Made by a program: the position numbers and the translations under genes
Notes under the pieces: model-generated
What the model was told of the DNA's origin: nothing
The model's input: only the letters and a program-made list of their open reading frames with translations
Database searches by the model: none
DNA from: an uncultured Brachyspira sp.
GTDB lineage: Bacteria > Spirochaetota > Brachyspiria > Brachyspirales > Brachyspiraceae
Assembly (NCBI RefSeq): GCF_944393015.1
Contig: NZ_CALXYQ010000029.1
Span: 1 to 37,643, forward strand
Length of the DNA: 37,643 bases
Direction: 5' to 3'
In this document: positions 17,480-25,195 of the stretch, piece after piece
How positions within the stretch are numbered: the stretch's first letter is position 1
Layout: every line of letters starts with the position of its first letter

Positions 17480-17508
17480 ATTATAACATAAATGAATAAT
17501 GAAATCAA
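17480..17508 (-). promoter_or_regulatory. Sigma-70 promoter of the ferredoxin gene
   Basis: On the minus strand TTGATT (17508-17503) and TATAAT (17485-17480) are 17 bases apart, about 32 bases before the start codon. Confidence 0.8.
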
Positions 17509-17599
17509 TATCTATTATTTACTAAAAAGTTATAAAAAATAATATATTTTTCTATTATTTATACTGTTTTTTTATATTAATTAAAATTCTTAGTATGTA

Positions 17600-17628
17600 T
17601 TGTAAAATTTTTCAATAGATGTTATAAT
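17600..17628 (+). promoter_or_regulatory. Probable promoter of the homoserine dehydrogenase gene
   Basis: TTGTAA (17600-17605) and TATAAT (17623-17628) are 17 bases apart. The leader would be about 115 bases and AT-rich. I see no recognisable riboswitch or leader peptide in it, only a weak pairing of AGTAATAT (17641) with ATATTACT (17682). Confidence 0.65.
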
Positions 17629-17751
17629 ATAACTTAATACAGTAATATCGTATTTAGAAATTCATATAAAATAAAACTACAATATTACTAGCTTTTGTAA
17701 TAATTTTAAGGTTAATTTTATTAAAACAAATTTATATTTAGGAGAAAAGTT

Positions 17752-19005
17752 ATGGTTAAGAAAAAAGAATTTAAAGTTGCAGTTGCAGGTTATGGACATG
17801 TTGGTAAAGACACAGTAAAAACTATTATAGAGAATAATGCTATAATGGAAAAAAGAACCGGAATAAAATTAACCATTAAAACCATTTTCAGCAGAAATAT
17901 TGATAAAGTAAAAGATGATAAATTTTTAGATAAAGTAGAAATAAAAACTAAAGATTTAAATGATATATTAAATGATGATGATATTGATATTGTAATAGAA
18001 GTACTTGGAGGAATGGATACTGCAAAAGAACTTCTTATGAAAGTAAAAAAGCCAGTAGTTACAGCTAATAAAGCATTACTTGCCAATTGTTTTGGCGAAC
18101 TTATAAAAGACAGAAAAACTGATATAGCTTTTGAGGCTTCTGTTGCAGGTGCTATACCTATAATAAAGGCTATGAAAGAGAGTTTAGTTTCTGATAGAAT
18201 GGAAAATGTTTATGGAATATTAAATGGAACTTGTAATTATATTTTAACTAATATGACTAAGAACAATTTAGATTTTAAAGATGTTCTTAAAGATGCTCAG
18301 GATAAAGGATATGCTGAGGCTGATCCTACATTTGATATTGACGGAATAGATACTGCTCATAAATTATGCATACTTTCATCTATAGCTTTCTGCAATGTTA
18401 TAAGTTTTGATAAGATATTTATAAGAGGTATAAGAAATATTATATTAGATGATATTGTATTTGCTTCAGAGATGGGACTTACTATAAAATTAATAGCCGA
18501 AGCTGCTTTGGATGAAAATAACAATGCATACATATACGTTATACCTACATTGCTTAATGATGATAATATGCTTTCTAAAGTTGATTATGCTTTTAATGCT
18601 ATAACTGTAGTAGGCGATCGTTCTGGTGATACAGTTTTCTATGGTTCCGGTGCTGGCGGAAGACCCACAAGCAGTGCTATAGTTTCTGATGCTGTTACTT
18701 TGGCTAGAAACAGTTTAATTACTGATGATCTTAGAATACCTATACTTGGATTCGTAGAAGAAAATAAGGAGCTTCAAGTAAAAGATTTCAAAGAAAAGCA
18801 TGAAACTTTCTATGTAAGATTTAAATCAAATAAAAATAATTTACTTGCATTTAATGAGGCTTTTTATGATATTAATATTGAAAAAAGTATAGAGAGAAAT
18901 GGAAATTTCATGTTTGTACTTAAAGATGTTAATATCAATTCTATAATTGAAGCAATAGAAAAAGTAGAAAAGATAGATGATATATTCATCGCTAAAATAA
19001 AATAA
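17752..19005 (+). CDS. hom: Homoserine dehydrogenase
   Basis: This enzyme reduces aspartate semialdehyde to homoserine on the route to threonine and methionine. The 417-residue protein has the NAD(P) fold GYGHVG near the start, VTANKALLA, the catalytic-domain runs FEASVAGAIPIIKAM, GILNGTCNYILTNM and DPTFDIDGIDTAHKL, then GSGAGGRPTSSAIVSD, and a C-terminal ACT-like domain from about residue 345. Length is that of the monofunctional enzyme with a regulatory domain. GGAG precedes the ATG. It has its own promoter and terminator, so it is monocistronic; no other threonine genes are adjacent. Confidence 0.95.
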   Translation: MVKKKEFKVAVAGYGHVGKDTVKTIIENNAIMEKRTGIKLTIKTIFSRNIDKVKDDKFLDKVEIKTKDLNDILNDDDIDIVIEVLGGMDTAKELLMKVKKPVVTANKALLANCFGELIKDRKTDIAFEASVAGAIPIIKAMKESLVSDRMENVYGILNGTCNYILTNMTKNNLDFKDVLKDAQDKGYAEADPTFDIDGIDTAHKLCILSSIAFCNVISFDKIFIRGIRNIILDDIVFASEMGLTIKLIAEAALDENNNAYIYVIPTLLNDDNMLSKVDYAFNAITVVGDRSGDTVFYGSGAGGRPTSSAIVSDAVTLARNSLITDDLRIPILGFVEENKELQVKDFKEKHETFYVRFKSNKNNLLAFNEAFYDINIEKSIERNGNFMFVLKDVNINSIIEAIEKVEKIDDIFIAKIK

Positions 19006-19023
19006 TTAAAAAATAATATTAAT

Positions 19024-19080
19024 AAACAAATAATGTCATATATAATTATTTTTATATATTCATTATTTGTTTTTTGTTTT
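19024..19080 (+). terminator. Rho-independent terminator of hom
   Basis: A 12-bp stem AAACAAATAATG/CATTATTTGTTT (19024-19035, 19061-19072) encloses a further ATATATAA/TTATATAT pairing. The 3' arm runs into TTTTGTTTT. It begins 18 bases after the hom stop. Confidence 0.85.
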
Positions 19081-19478
19081 AAAGATTCTTTTTAAAATCC
19101 CGCCCTTTATAGTTTTTTGTTGTTAACATAATATATAATTTTTAATTGTTTTTTTACTTCATTTATAAAAGCACACCCGCCCAAATTCTTATTGTATTTT
19201 TAATCTTTTTAACGCACGCTTAGTGAATCTTTATTTATAATTTAAACTGCAATTATTGATTGATTTATATTTATAATTTTGCTTACCGTGCGGTGATAAA
19301 AGTAATGAACTTAAAAAAACTTGGGTGGGAAGCTAAAATATGAATTTGAAATTTAAAAGAAAAATAATATGAAAATGACAGGATATAGTAAAAAGCCTAT
19401 AGGGTGGGATTATAGAATAATTCAATAAGGAAATTTTTTAGTTTATTTGTATATACTTATATATGGTATTTAAAATTA
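19081..19478. repeat. AT-rich spacer with recurring GC-rich islands
   Basis: No gene is seen. Short GC-rich words stand out: CCCGCCC at 19099 and 19176, AACGCACGCTTAGTGAA at 19211, GCTTACCGTGCGGTGA at 19281, and GGGTGGG at 19323 and 19403. Related words recur near 33705-33900 and 24919-24979, so this may be a degenerate dispersed repeat family. Confidence 0.5.
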
Positions 19479-19507
19479 TTGACATAAAGTAAAAACTAAT
19501 ATATCAT
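19479..19507 (+). promoter_or_regulatory. Promoter of the tRNA-Sec/selA unit
   Basis: TTGACA (19479-19484) and TATCAT (19502-19507) are 17 bases apart. Transcription should begin only a few bases before the tRNA 5' end. Confidence 0.75.
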
Positions 19508-19519
19508 ATCAAAATATAT

Positions 19520-19608
19520 GGAGGCAGATGAGTCCCGGTGGGCTCCGCGCTCTTCAAAAGCGTTGGACGTTATAACAACGTCGGCAGGTTCAACTCCTGC
19601 CTCTTCCG
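19520..19608 (+). tRNA. selC: tRNA-Sec (anticodon UCA)
   Basis: The RNA folds as a selenocysteine tRNA. The D-stem has 6 bp with a tight 4-base loop (GAGTCC/GGGCTC, 19530-19545). The anticodon loop is CTTCAAA, with TCA at 19554-19556. The long variable arm has a 6-bp stem (GACGTT/AACGTC). The T-arm is GCAGG-TTCAACT-CCTGC. The acceptor 5' strand is 8 bases, GGAGGCAG, but the 3' strand before the G discriminator is 7 (CTCTTCC), so pairing needs one bulged base, C19525; seven pairs then form, one of them G-U. The 3' CCA is not encoded. selA starts 29 bases after the 3' end, so both probably come from one transcript. Confidence 0.9.
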
Positions 19609-19637
19609 ATAAAATTACAAAGCATTTCGGAATAATT

Positions 19638-20984
19638 ATGAATAATAAATTTAATCTAATACAAACTAATGCAGTATTAGAAGATGAATCTATAAAACCA
19701 TATCATAAAATTATTTCTCGTCCAATTGCTGCAGATATTATAAGAGAAACATTAGAAAAATTAAGAACTCAATTAAAAAATAATTCTGAATTACAATATG
19801 ATAAGAAAGATATAATCAAATTATGCGAAATTGAAATAAAAAAGAAAGCAAATCTGCCAATAAAAAAAGTTATAAATGCCACTGGTACTATAATGCATAC
19901 CAATTTGGGAAGGTCTCCAATAGATGCAGAAGTTTGGGATAGCGTAAGAGAATTAAATATTAACAGTAATAATCTTGAATATAATATTAATAAAGAATCA
20001 AGGGGAATAAGAGGAGAATTTGTATACTCTCTTTTAAGTAAATTAACAGGTGCTGAAGATGCTTTGGTAGTTAATAATAATGCTGCTGCAGTATTTTTAA
20101 TATTAAAAACTTTAGCAAGTAATAGAGAAGTAATAGTATCAAGAGGCGAGCAGGTACAAATAGGCGGAGGCTTTAGAATACCTGATATATTAAAGGAAGC
20201 ATCAGCTAAACTTATAGAAGTCGGCACTACTAATATAGTTGATATTAAAGATTATGAAGAAGCTATAACAGAAAATACTGCCATGATACTTAAAGTGCAT
20301 ACTTCCAATTTTAAAATAAGAGGATTTGTGAAATCTCCTTCATTAAAAAAGTTAAGAGAAACTATACCTGATAATATAGCATTAGTTTATGATGAGGGAG
20401 CAGGAATATTTGATGAAAGTATGAGCGAAGAGGAACATATAAAATCTGCATTAAAAAGCGGTGCTGATTTGGTATGCTTTTCAGGTGATAAAATGTTTTC
20501 AAGTGTGCAGGCTGGAATCATAGTAGGAAAGAAAAAATATATAGAAAAAATATACAAACATCCTTTGATGAGGGCTTTTAGATGCGGAAAAACCGTACTG
20601 TCAATATTAGAAAAAAGTATCATAAAAAGATTGAATACTGAAGGCAATTTCAAAGGATACTGTGAAACTTTATTAAGTATAGATAAAGAAATAATAAAAC
20701 AAAAGGCTTTAAAGATTATAGAAAATATTGAAGGATTTGAAGTTGTTGAAGAAGATATAGAAACAGGAGGCGGTGCTATGCCTGATACTTTTTATCCGTC
20801 TTATGCTATAAGTTTTAAGCCTAAAGATATAAAGTCTGTAATTAAGTTTATGCATAATTTAGATGTGCCTATTATACCAAAAGTAAAGAAAGATTCAGTG
20901 CTTATATATGTAATAACTATAAATGATGAAGATATAAATTACATAAAAGAAGTGTTAATAAAAATAAAAGATAATTATTTTTAA
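19638..20984 (+). CDS. selA: L-seryl-tRNA(Sec) selenium transferase SelA
   Basis: SelA converts Ser-tRNA(Sec) to Sec-tRNA(Sec) with selenophosphate, using pyridoxal phosphate in a homodecamer. The 448-residue protein shows NATGTIMHTNLGRSPI, the LTGAEDALVVNNNAAAVFL core, RGEQVQIGGGFRIPDI, and the PLP-binding SGDK with Lys285. Length is normal. An open frame continues upstream, but it reads through the tRNA-Sec gene, so the ATG at 19638, with a weak CGGAA before it, is the true start. Confidence 0.96.
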   Translation: MNNKFNLIQTNAVLEDESIKPYHKIISRPIAADIIRETLEKLRTQLKNNSELQYDKKDIIKLCEIEIKKKANLPIKKVINATGTIMHTNLGRSPIDAEVWDSVRELNINSNNLEYNINKESRGIRGEFVYSLLSKLTGAEDALVVNNNAAAVFLILKTLASNREVIVSRGEQVQIGGGFRIPDILKEASAKLIEVGTTNIVDIKDYEEAITENTAMILKVHTSNFKIRGFVKSPSLKKLRETIPDNIALVYDEGAGIFDESMSEEEHIKSALKSGADLVCFSGDKMFSSVQAGIIVGKKKYIEKIYKHPLMRAFRCGKTVLSILEKSIIKRLNTEGNFKGYCETLLSIDKEIIKQKALKIIENIEGFEVVEEDIETGGGAMPDTFYPSYAISFKPKDIKSVIKFMHNLDVPIIPKVKKDSVLIYVITINDEDINYIKEVLIKIKDNYF

Positions 20985-21083
20985 AGTGAGTTAGCTAGTA
21001 ATAAATAAAAAACTAATATAATTCTTGGTATAAAGTACATATGTGTTTGCTGATTATTTATAATAAGGATATAAAAGAGATAT

Positions 21084-22241
21084 ATGAAAAAGAGCTTTAT
21101 TTTAATAACTTTGATATTTATTAATATCATTAGCTGTAATGACAGTAAAAATAAAAAAGATGTGTATAGTTCAGAAATTAATAATTCAGTAACTAACAAT
21201 ATAGAAACCAATTATATCATTGATAATACTTCTAATGATAATAAAAATATTTTAGAAACTAATAATTTATATACAGATGATATTTATGACGGATATGCAT
21301 CTAATGAAGATGACATATATGAATTACTTACAAAATTAAATGAATATGAATTACTTGCTATTGAAGAACTTGAATCTGTAAAAGATACAGCTTCTTTAGA
21401 TGCTTGGCAGTCAGAATATACTAAGGAATCGCCATTAATATTTGCATGTCAATATTTTCCTACAGAAGAAAAGGCCATTGAATTGATTTCTTACGGAGCA
21501 GATATAGATAAACGTGCTGATTATGGATATACTCCATTAATGGAGGCTTCTTCTAAGGGATATTTAAAACTTGTAAAAGAATTAATAAAAAATGGTGCTG
21601 ATGTTAATATAATGCGCTATGAACAAGATGATGCTTTATCATGTGCGGTACTTTCTACTAATAAAAACAGTACAAAAATAGTTGAGGAATTGCTAAATGC
21701 TGGTGCTGTTGCTTACAGAGATTATCCCATTCCAGATAGCGAAGATGAAACAGTAACTATAATAGATCAGTTCTTTAATTATAGTTGTGATGCAGAAAAG
21801 TTTAAACTTCTTGCAGAGGCTGGTGCTGATATTGAAAACTCTTATTATGGTATACCAGTAATAGCTATGGCTGTTCAAAAGGATTGTATTGATATAGTAA
21901 AATATTTAGTATCTAAAGGTATTGATCCTGCTATGAATTATACGGATTATAGAAATATAGAATTTTCATTGCTTAATGAAACATTTAATAATAAAACTAC
22001 TGATATAGCTGAATATTTAATAAAGAATGGAGCGGATGTAAATTCTAAAAGTACAATGGATCCTTACAGCAAAGAAACTCAAAACTTAATATTTACCGCT
22101 ATTGAAAAAGATAATATAGAATTGGTAAAATTACTTATAGAATATGGAGCAGATACTTCAGCAGTAAACAAAGAAGGTAAAACTATTTTTGATATAGCTA
22201 AAGAAAAAGGTTATAATGAAATAGAGCAGCTTAAAAAATAG
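21084..22241 (+). CDS. Ankyrin-repeat lipoprotein
   Basis: The 385-residue protein starts with a hydrophobic signal and IISC (Cys18), a spirochaete-type loose lipobox. After a Asn/Asp-rich spacer come ankyrin repeats, most clearly ADIDKRADYGYTPLMEASSK, then GYLKLVKELIKNGADVNIM, DIVKYLVSKGIDPAM, DIAEYLIKNGADVNSK and ELVKLLIEYGADTSAVN. Such proteins bind other proteins; partner unknown. It sits between selA and selB, 99 bases after selA, with a TATAAT but no good -35 upstream, so it may be cotranscribed. I see no evidence that it takes part in selenium metabolism. Confidence 0.85.
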   Translation: MKKSFILITLIFINIISCNDSKNKKDVYSSEINNSVTNNIETNYIIDNTSNDNKNILETNNLYTDDIYDGYASNEDDIYELLTKLNEYELLAIEELESVKDTASLDAWQSEYTKESPLIFACQYFPTEEKAIELISYGADIDKRADYGYTPLMEASSKGYLKLVKELIKNGADVNIMRYEQDDALSCAVLSTNKNSTKIVEELLNAGAVAYRDYPIPDSEDETVTIIDQFFNYSCDAEKFKLLAEAGADIENSYYGIPVIAMAVQKDCIDIVKYLVSKGIDPAMNYTDYRNIEFSLLNETFNNKTTDIAEYLIKNGADVNSKSTMDPYSKETQNLIFTAIEKDNIELVKLLIEYGADTSAVNKEGKTIFDIAKEKGYNEIEQLKK

Positions 22242-22371
22242 TAAAAATAAGAATTGTTTTTAAGTTATAAATTATTGGATTATAACTGATGAAGTAAGTT
22301 TTTATCTATTTATATGTGATTTTTTCCATTATTAATAATAAATAATTTTTTATATTAGAATGCTAAATATA

Positions 22372-22593
22372 AAAATTGTGAGCATCTAGACAATAAATAG
22401 TGAACAATTTTTATTAATAACAATAAAATGAGAATATAGCAATAAAAAGTGAGCAATAAATTTATTTATTCACTGATTATAGGCTATCCAAGTAGGCACC
22501 ATTACGGGTGGCGAATATAACAATAAAAATGAGCCGAGCCAGTGAATAAATTTATTTATTCACTCTACTCAGGCGAGGCGAATATAACAATAA
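22372..22593 (+). repeat. Repeat cluster and palindrome upstream of selB
   Basis: AATAAATTTATTTATTCACT occurs at 22455 and 22545. GGCGAATATAACAATAA occurs at 22510 and 22577. Looser CAATAAAA(T)GTGAGC-like units recur from 22372 to 22535. The second long copy forms a 10-bp hairpin AGTGAATAAA/TTTATTCACT with loop TTTA (22541-22564). GC-rich inserts (GGCTATCC, GGGTGGCG, GAGCCGAGCC, CAGGCGAGGCG) interrupt it. It probably belongs to a dispersed non-coding repeat; the spacer 22242-22607 has no gene. Confidence 0.7.
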
Positions 22594-22607
22594 TAGGAAT
22601 TTATATT

Positions 22608-24410
22608 ATGAATAAAATAATAGGAACTGCTGGGCATGTTGATCATGGTAAATCAGAATTAATAAAGGCTTTAACTGGAATTTCTATGATGAGGCTTCCT
22701 GAAGAACAGAAAAGAGAAATGACTATTGATTTGGGATTCGGTTTTTTCAAGCCTAATGATGATATTACAATAGGTGTAATAGATGTACCTGGACATGAGA
22801 GATTTATAAGAAATATGGTTGCTGGTATGTGGAGCTTGGATTTAGTTATGCTTGTAGTTTGTGCTAATGAAGGCTGGATGAATATGACTGAAGAGCATGC
22901 TAAAGTAGCTTTATCTCTTGGCATAAGAAATATAATATGCGTAATTAATAAAATTGATTTAGTTGATGATGATAAATTAAAAGAAAGCGAAGAAGATATT
23001 AAAAAAAATCTATATAGAATATTCAATAAAGATATAGAAATAGTAAAAGTATCAGCCTTAAATGGTACTAATATAGACTTTTTGAAAGATAGAATAACTG
23101 ATATATTATCAAATGAAAAATATGAAGATGATATAAAGACTCATATTTATGTAGATAGAGTATTTTCTATAAAAGGTGCTGGACTTACTATTACAGGAAG
23201 TCTTAGAGGAGGTATAATAAAAAGAGATGATATCCTAGTACATTATCCAAGCAAAAAAGAAATTTCAATAAGAAATATTCAATCTTACCATGAAGATAAA
23301 GAAATTGTTTACTCCGCTTCAAGAATAGCTATTAATATAAAAAATATAAAAAAAGAAGAAATAAGAAGAGGGCATTTATTATGCTGTAAGGAAGAAAAAA
23401 TATTTTCAACAGATGAAATAATATTAGAGCTTATAAATAAAAATGATGTTGAATACCTTAAAAAAATAAAGAATGCTGAATTTGCTGTAGGTACAGAATG
23501 CTTGATTGCTCAAATACTTCCTATTTACAAAAACAAAACATATTCTGATAAAGATAATAAAAATAATAAAGAAATAGATAATAGATTCATAAGATTAAAA
23601 TTTGATGAGCTTATATCAGTGTTTTGGAAAGAACGCGGTATATTAATAAGTCATGGAGGAAGCAGTATAATAGCAGCAGGCAATGTATTTTGGGGAGAAA
23701 AAACTAATCCTTTCATTAGAAAAAGAATAATTGATAATGCTTCTGAGTTTTTGGGAGAAATAAAAAGAGATAAATATAATGATTTATTTATGTCAGTGAA
23801 TGGTTATACCGAAGCAAGCGGAGAGATTCCTGATTATGCCATTAAAGTTTCAAATTTCTTTGTGAAAAAAGATTATTTAAATAGTTTATTAGAAAGATTA
23901 AAAAATCTAATAGAAAATAAAAAAGAAGGCATAAGTTTTGAAGACATAAGAAATTATTTAAATATTAATAATGCATTTACAAAAGTCTTTATAGATTATT
24001 CAGTTGAAAATGAAATATTAATGCCTTTTAATAATATATACAAAAAATATAATGAAGAAATTACTTTAAATAATTCTCAAAAAATATTATTAGAAAAATT
24101 AAAAAAAGAAGATTTAAACGGATTAGATGAAAAAACTATAAGAACATTTACTAATGGAATGAAAGATATAAAAATATTATCAGCATCAAAAAAGGCTGTG
24201 TATCTTGATGAGGGTATATATTATCATATAGATGTTTATAATAGAATAAAAAAACTTATTTTGCAAAATACAAAAACTAATGATATTATTACAATAGCTT
24301 CTGTGCGTGATAAAACAGGACTTTCCAGAAAATACGTACTTCCTATATTAAATGCATTTGAAAGAGAAAAATTAGTTAGAAGAGAAGGCAGTGAAAGAAT
24401 AGTGCTTTGA
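22608..24410 (+). CDS. selB: Selenocysteine-specific elongation factor SelB
   Basis: SelB carries Sec-tRNA(Sec) to the ribosome at UGA codons marked by a SECIS element. The 600-residue protein has the GTPase G1 motif GHVDHGKS at 9-16, a switch region with KREMTIDLGF, G3 DVPGHERFIRNMVAG, and G4 NKID, then EF-Tu-like domains 2-3 and C-terminal winged-helix repeats (about 430-600) that read the SECIS. Most SelB proteins have RG(I/M)T where this one has REMT. The ATG at 22608 is chosen: the 22 codons that could be added upstream are encoded by the intergenic repeat and would push the G1 motif away from the N-terminus. Confidence 0.95.
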   Translation: MNKIIGTAGHVDHGKSELIKALTGISMMRLPEEQKREMTIDLGFGFFKPNDDITIGVIDVPGHERFIRNMVAGMWSLDLVMLVVCANEGWMNMTEEHAKVALSLGIRNIICVINKIDLVDDDKLKESEEDIKKNLYRIFNKDIEIVKVSALNGTNIDFLKDRITDILSNEKYEDDIKTHIYVDRVFSIKGAGLTITGSLRGGIIKRDDILVHYPSKKEISIRNIQSYHEDKEIVYSASRIAINIKNIKKEEIRRGHLLCCKEEKIFSTDEIILELINKNDVEYLKKIKNAEFAVGTECLIAQILPIYKNKTYSDKDNKNNKEIDNRFIRLKFDELISVFWKERGILISHGGSSIIAAGNVFWGEKTNPFIRKRIIDNASEFLGEIKRDKYNDLFMSVNGYTEASGEIPDYAIKVSNFFVKKDYLNSLLERLKNLIENKKEGISFEDIRNYLNINNAFTKVFIDYSVENEILMPFNNIYKKYNEEITLNNSQKILLEKLKKEDLNGLDEKTIRTFTNGMKDIKILSASKKAVYLDEGIYYHIDVYNRIKKLILQNTKTNDIITIASVRDKTGLSRKYVLPILNAFEREKLVRREGSERIVL

Positions 24411-24509
24411 TATTTATTTTACTAATGCTTTATATTAAAAGTTATTGAAATGTACTTTAAAAATTTTTTCTAATGACATAAAATATATAAAAATATTTCG
24501 GAGATTAAA

Positions 24510-24866
24510 ATGGATATTAAAGAAGAAATAAAGCCTGAATCTAATTTTGATAATTTTTTGGCATTAGATATTAGAACAGGTACTATAATAGAAGCAGAAG
24601 ATTTTCCAAAAGCTAAAAGACCGGCATACAAATTAAAAATTGATTTTGGTAAATTGGGTATAAAGGTTTCATCAGCACAAATAACTAAATTATATAAAAA
24701 AGAAGATTTGATAGGAAGACGCATAATTGCTGTAGTTAATTTTCCAAAAAAACAGATAGCCAACTTTTTTTCAGAGTGTTTAGTTTTAGGTGCTGTAAAA
24801 GATAATGGAGAAGTTGTATTATTAACTACAAAAGAAGAATGTGAAAACGGTACAGTTATAGGATAA
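24510..24866 (+). CDS. CsaA-like tRNA-binding-domain protein
   Basis: The 118-residue protein is essentially one tRNA_bind (OB-fold) domain, as in CsaA and the C-terminal region of methionyl-tRNA synthetase: FLALDIRTGTIIEAEDFPKA, YKLKIDFGKLGIKVSSAQI, then GRRIIAVVNFPKKQIANF and SECLVLGA. Stand-alone versions of this length are called CsaA, described as a secretion-related chaperone that can bind tRNA. A CGGAG site precedes the ATG. It starts 99 bases after selB with no terminator visible between them. Confidence 0.88.
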   Translation: MDIKEEIKPESNFDNFLALDIRTGTIIEAEDFPKAKRPAYKLKIDFGKLGIKVSSAQITKLYKKEDLIGRRIIAVVNFPKKQIANFFSECLVLGAVKDNGEVVLLTTKEECENGTVIG

Positions 24867-25142
24867 TATTGTTTATACTGAAAATTTTTAACTTTATCAA
24901 TTTTTTGTTGTTATTTTTACCGCCTTATGTTACAGATGTACTTCGTCAAGAATCATACAAAGTAAGCTTGCGGTGAAAGTGTAAGTATAAAATTAATATT
25001 AAATCATACTAAAATTGTCTTACATATAAGATAATTTATTAAATTCAAGTTCAAATGTAGCCTTTTTGCTTCTTTGTGGCAACAAAAGAAGTGGGGTTTG
25101 GGGCAAAGCCCCAAATATAAAAACAAAAATATAAATTTATTT
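24867..25142. repeat. Spacer with GC islands and paired hairpins
   Basis: No gene is seen. TTTTTGTTGTTATTTTTACC and GCTTGCGGTGAAAG (24966) echo words in the 19081-19300 and 33818 spacers. Further on are two hairpins: CTTCTTTGT with ACAAAAGAAG (25070-25091, one bulge) and TTTGGGGC-AAA-GCCCCAAA (25097-25115), an 8-bp perfect stem. Neither is followed by T-runs on the plus strand. Probably a dispersed intergenic repeat. Confidence 0.5.
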
Positions 25143-25171
25143 TTGACAAAATATAGTCGTTTAGGTATATA
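25143..25171 (+). promoter_or_regulatory. Promoter of the TPR protein gene
   Basis: TTGACA (25143-25148) and TATATA (25166-25171) are 17 bases apart, about 25 bases before the start codon, with CGGAG between. Confidence 0.7.
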
Positions 25172-25195
25172 TAAATTATAATACGGAGAATATAT

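Noticed and set aside
17629..17751. Riboswitch or leader-peptide attenuator before hom
   Set aside because: The leader is AT-rich with only an 8-bp distant pairing, no run of Thr/Ile/Met codons and no terminator/antiterminator pair.
19518..19637. In-frame N-terminal extension of SelA by 40 codons
   Set aside because: The extra codons are the tRNA-Sec gene itself read as protein. SelA homologues begin close to the ATG at 19638.
22263..22287. AGTTATAA/TTATAACT hairpin after the ankyrin lipoprotein gene as a terminator
   Set aside because: The stem is only 8 bp of mostly A-T pairs and no T-run follows.
22542..22607. GTG start giving SelB 22 more residues
   Set aside because: The added codons are the intergenic palindrome and repeat. 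The G1 motif of SelB normally lies within the first 20 residues, as it does from 22608.
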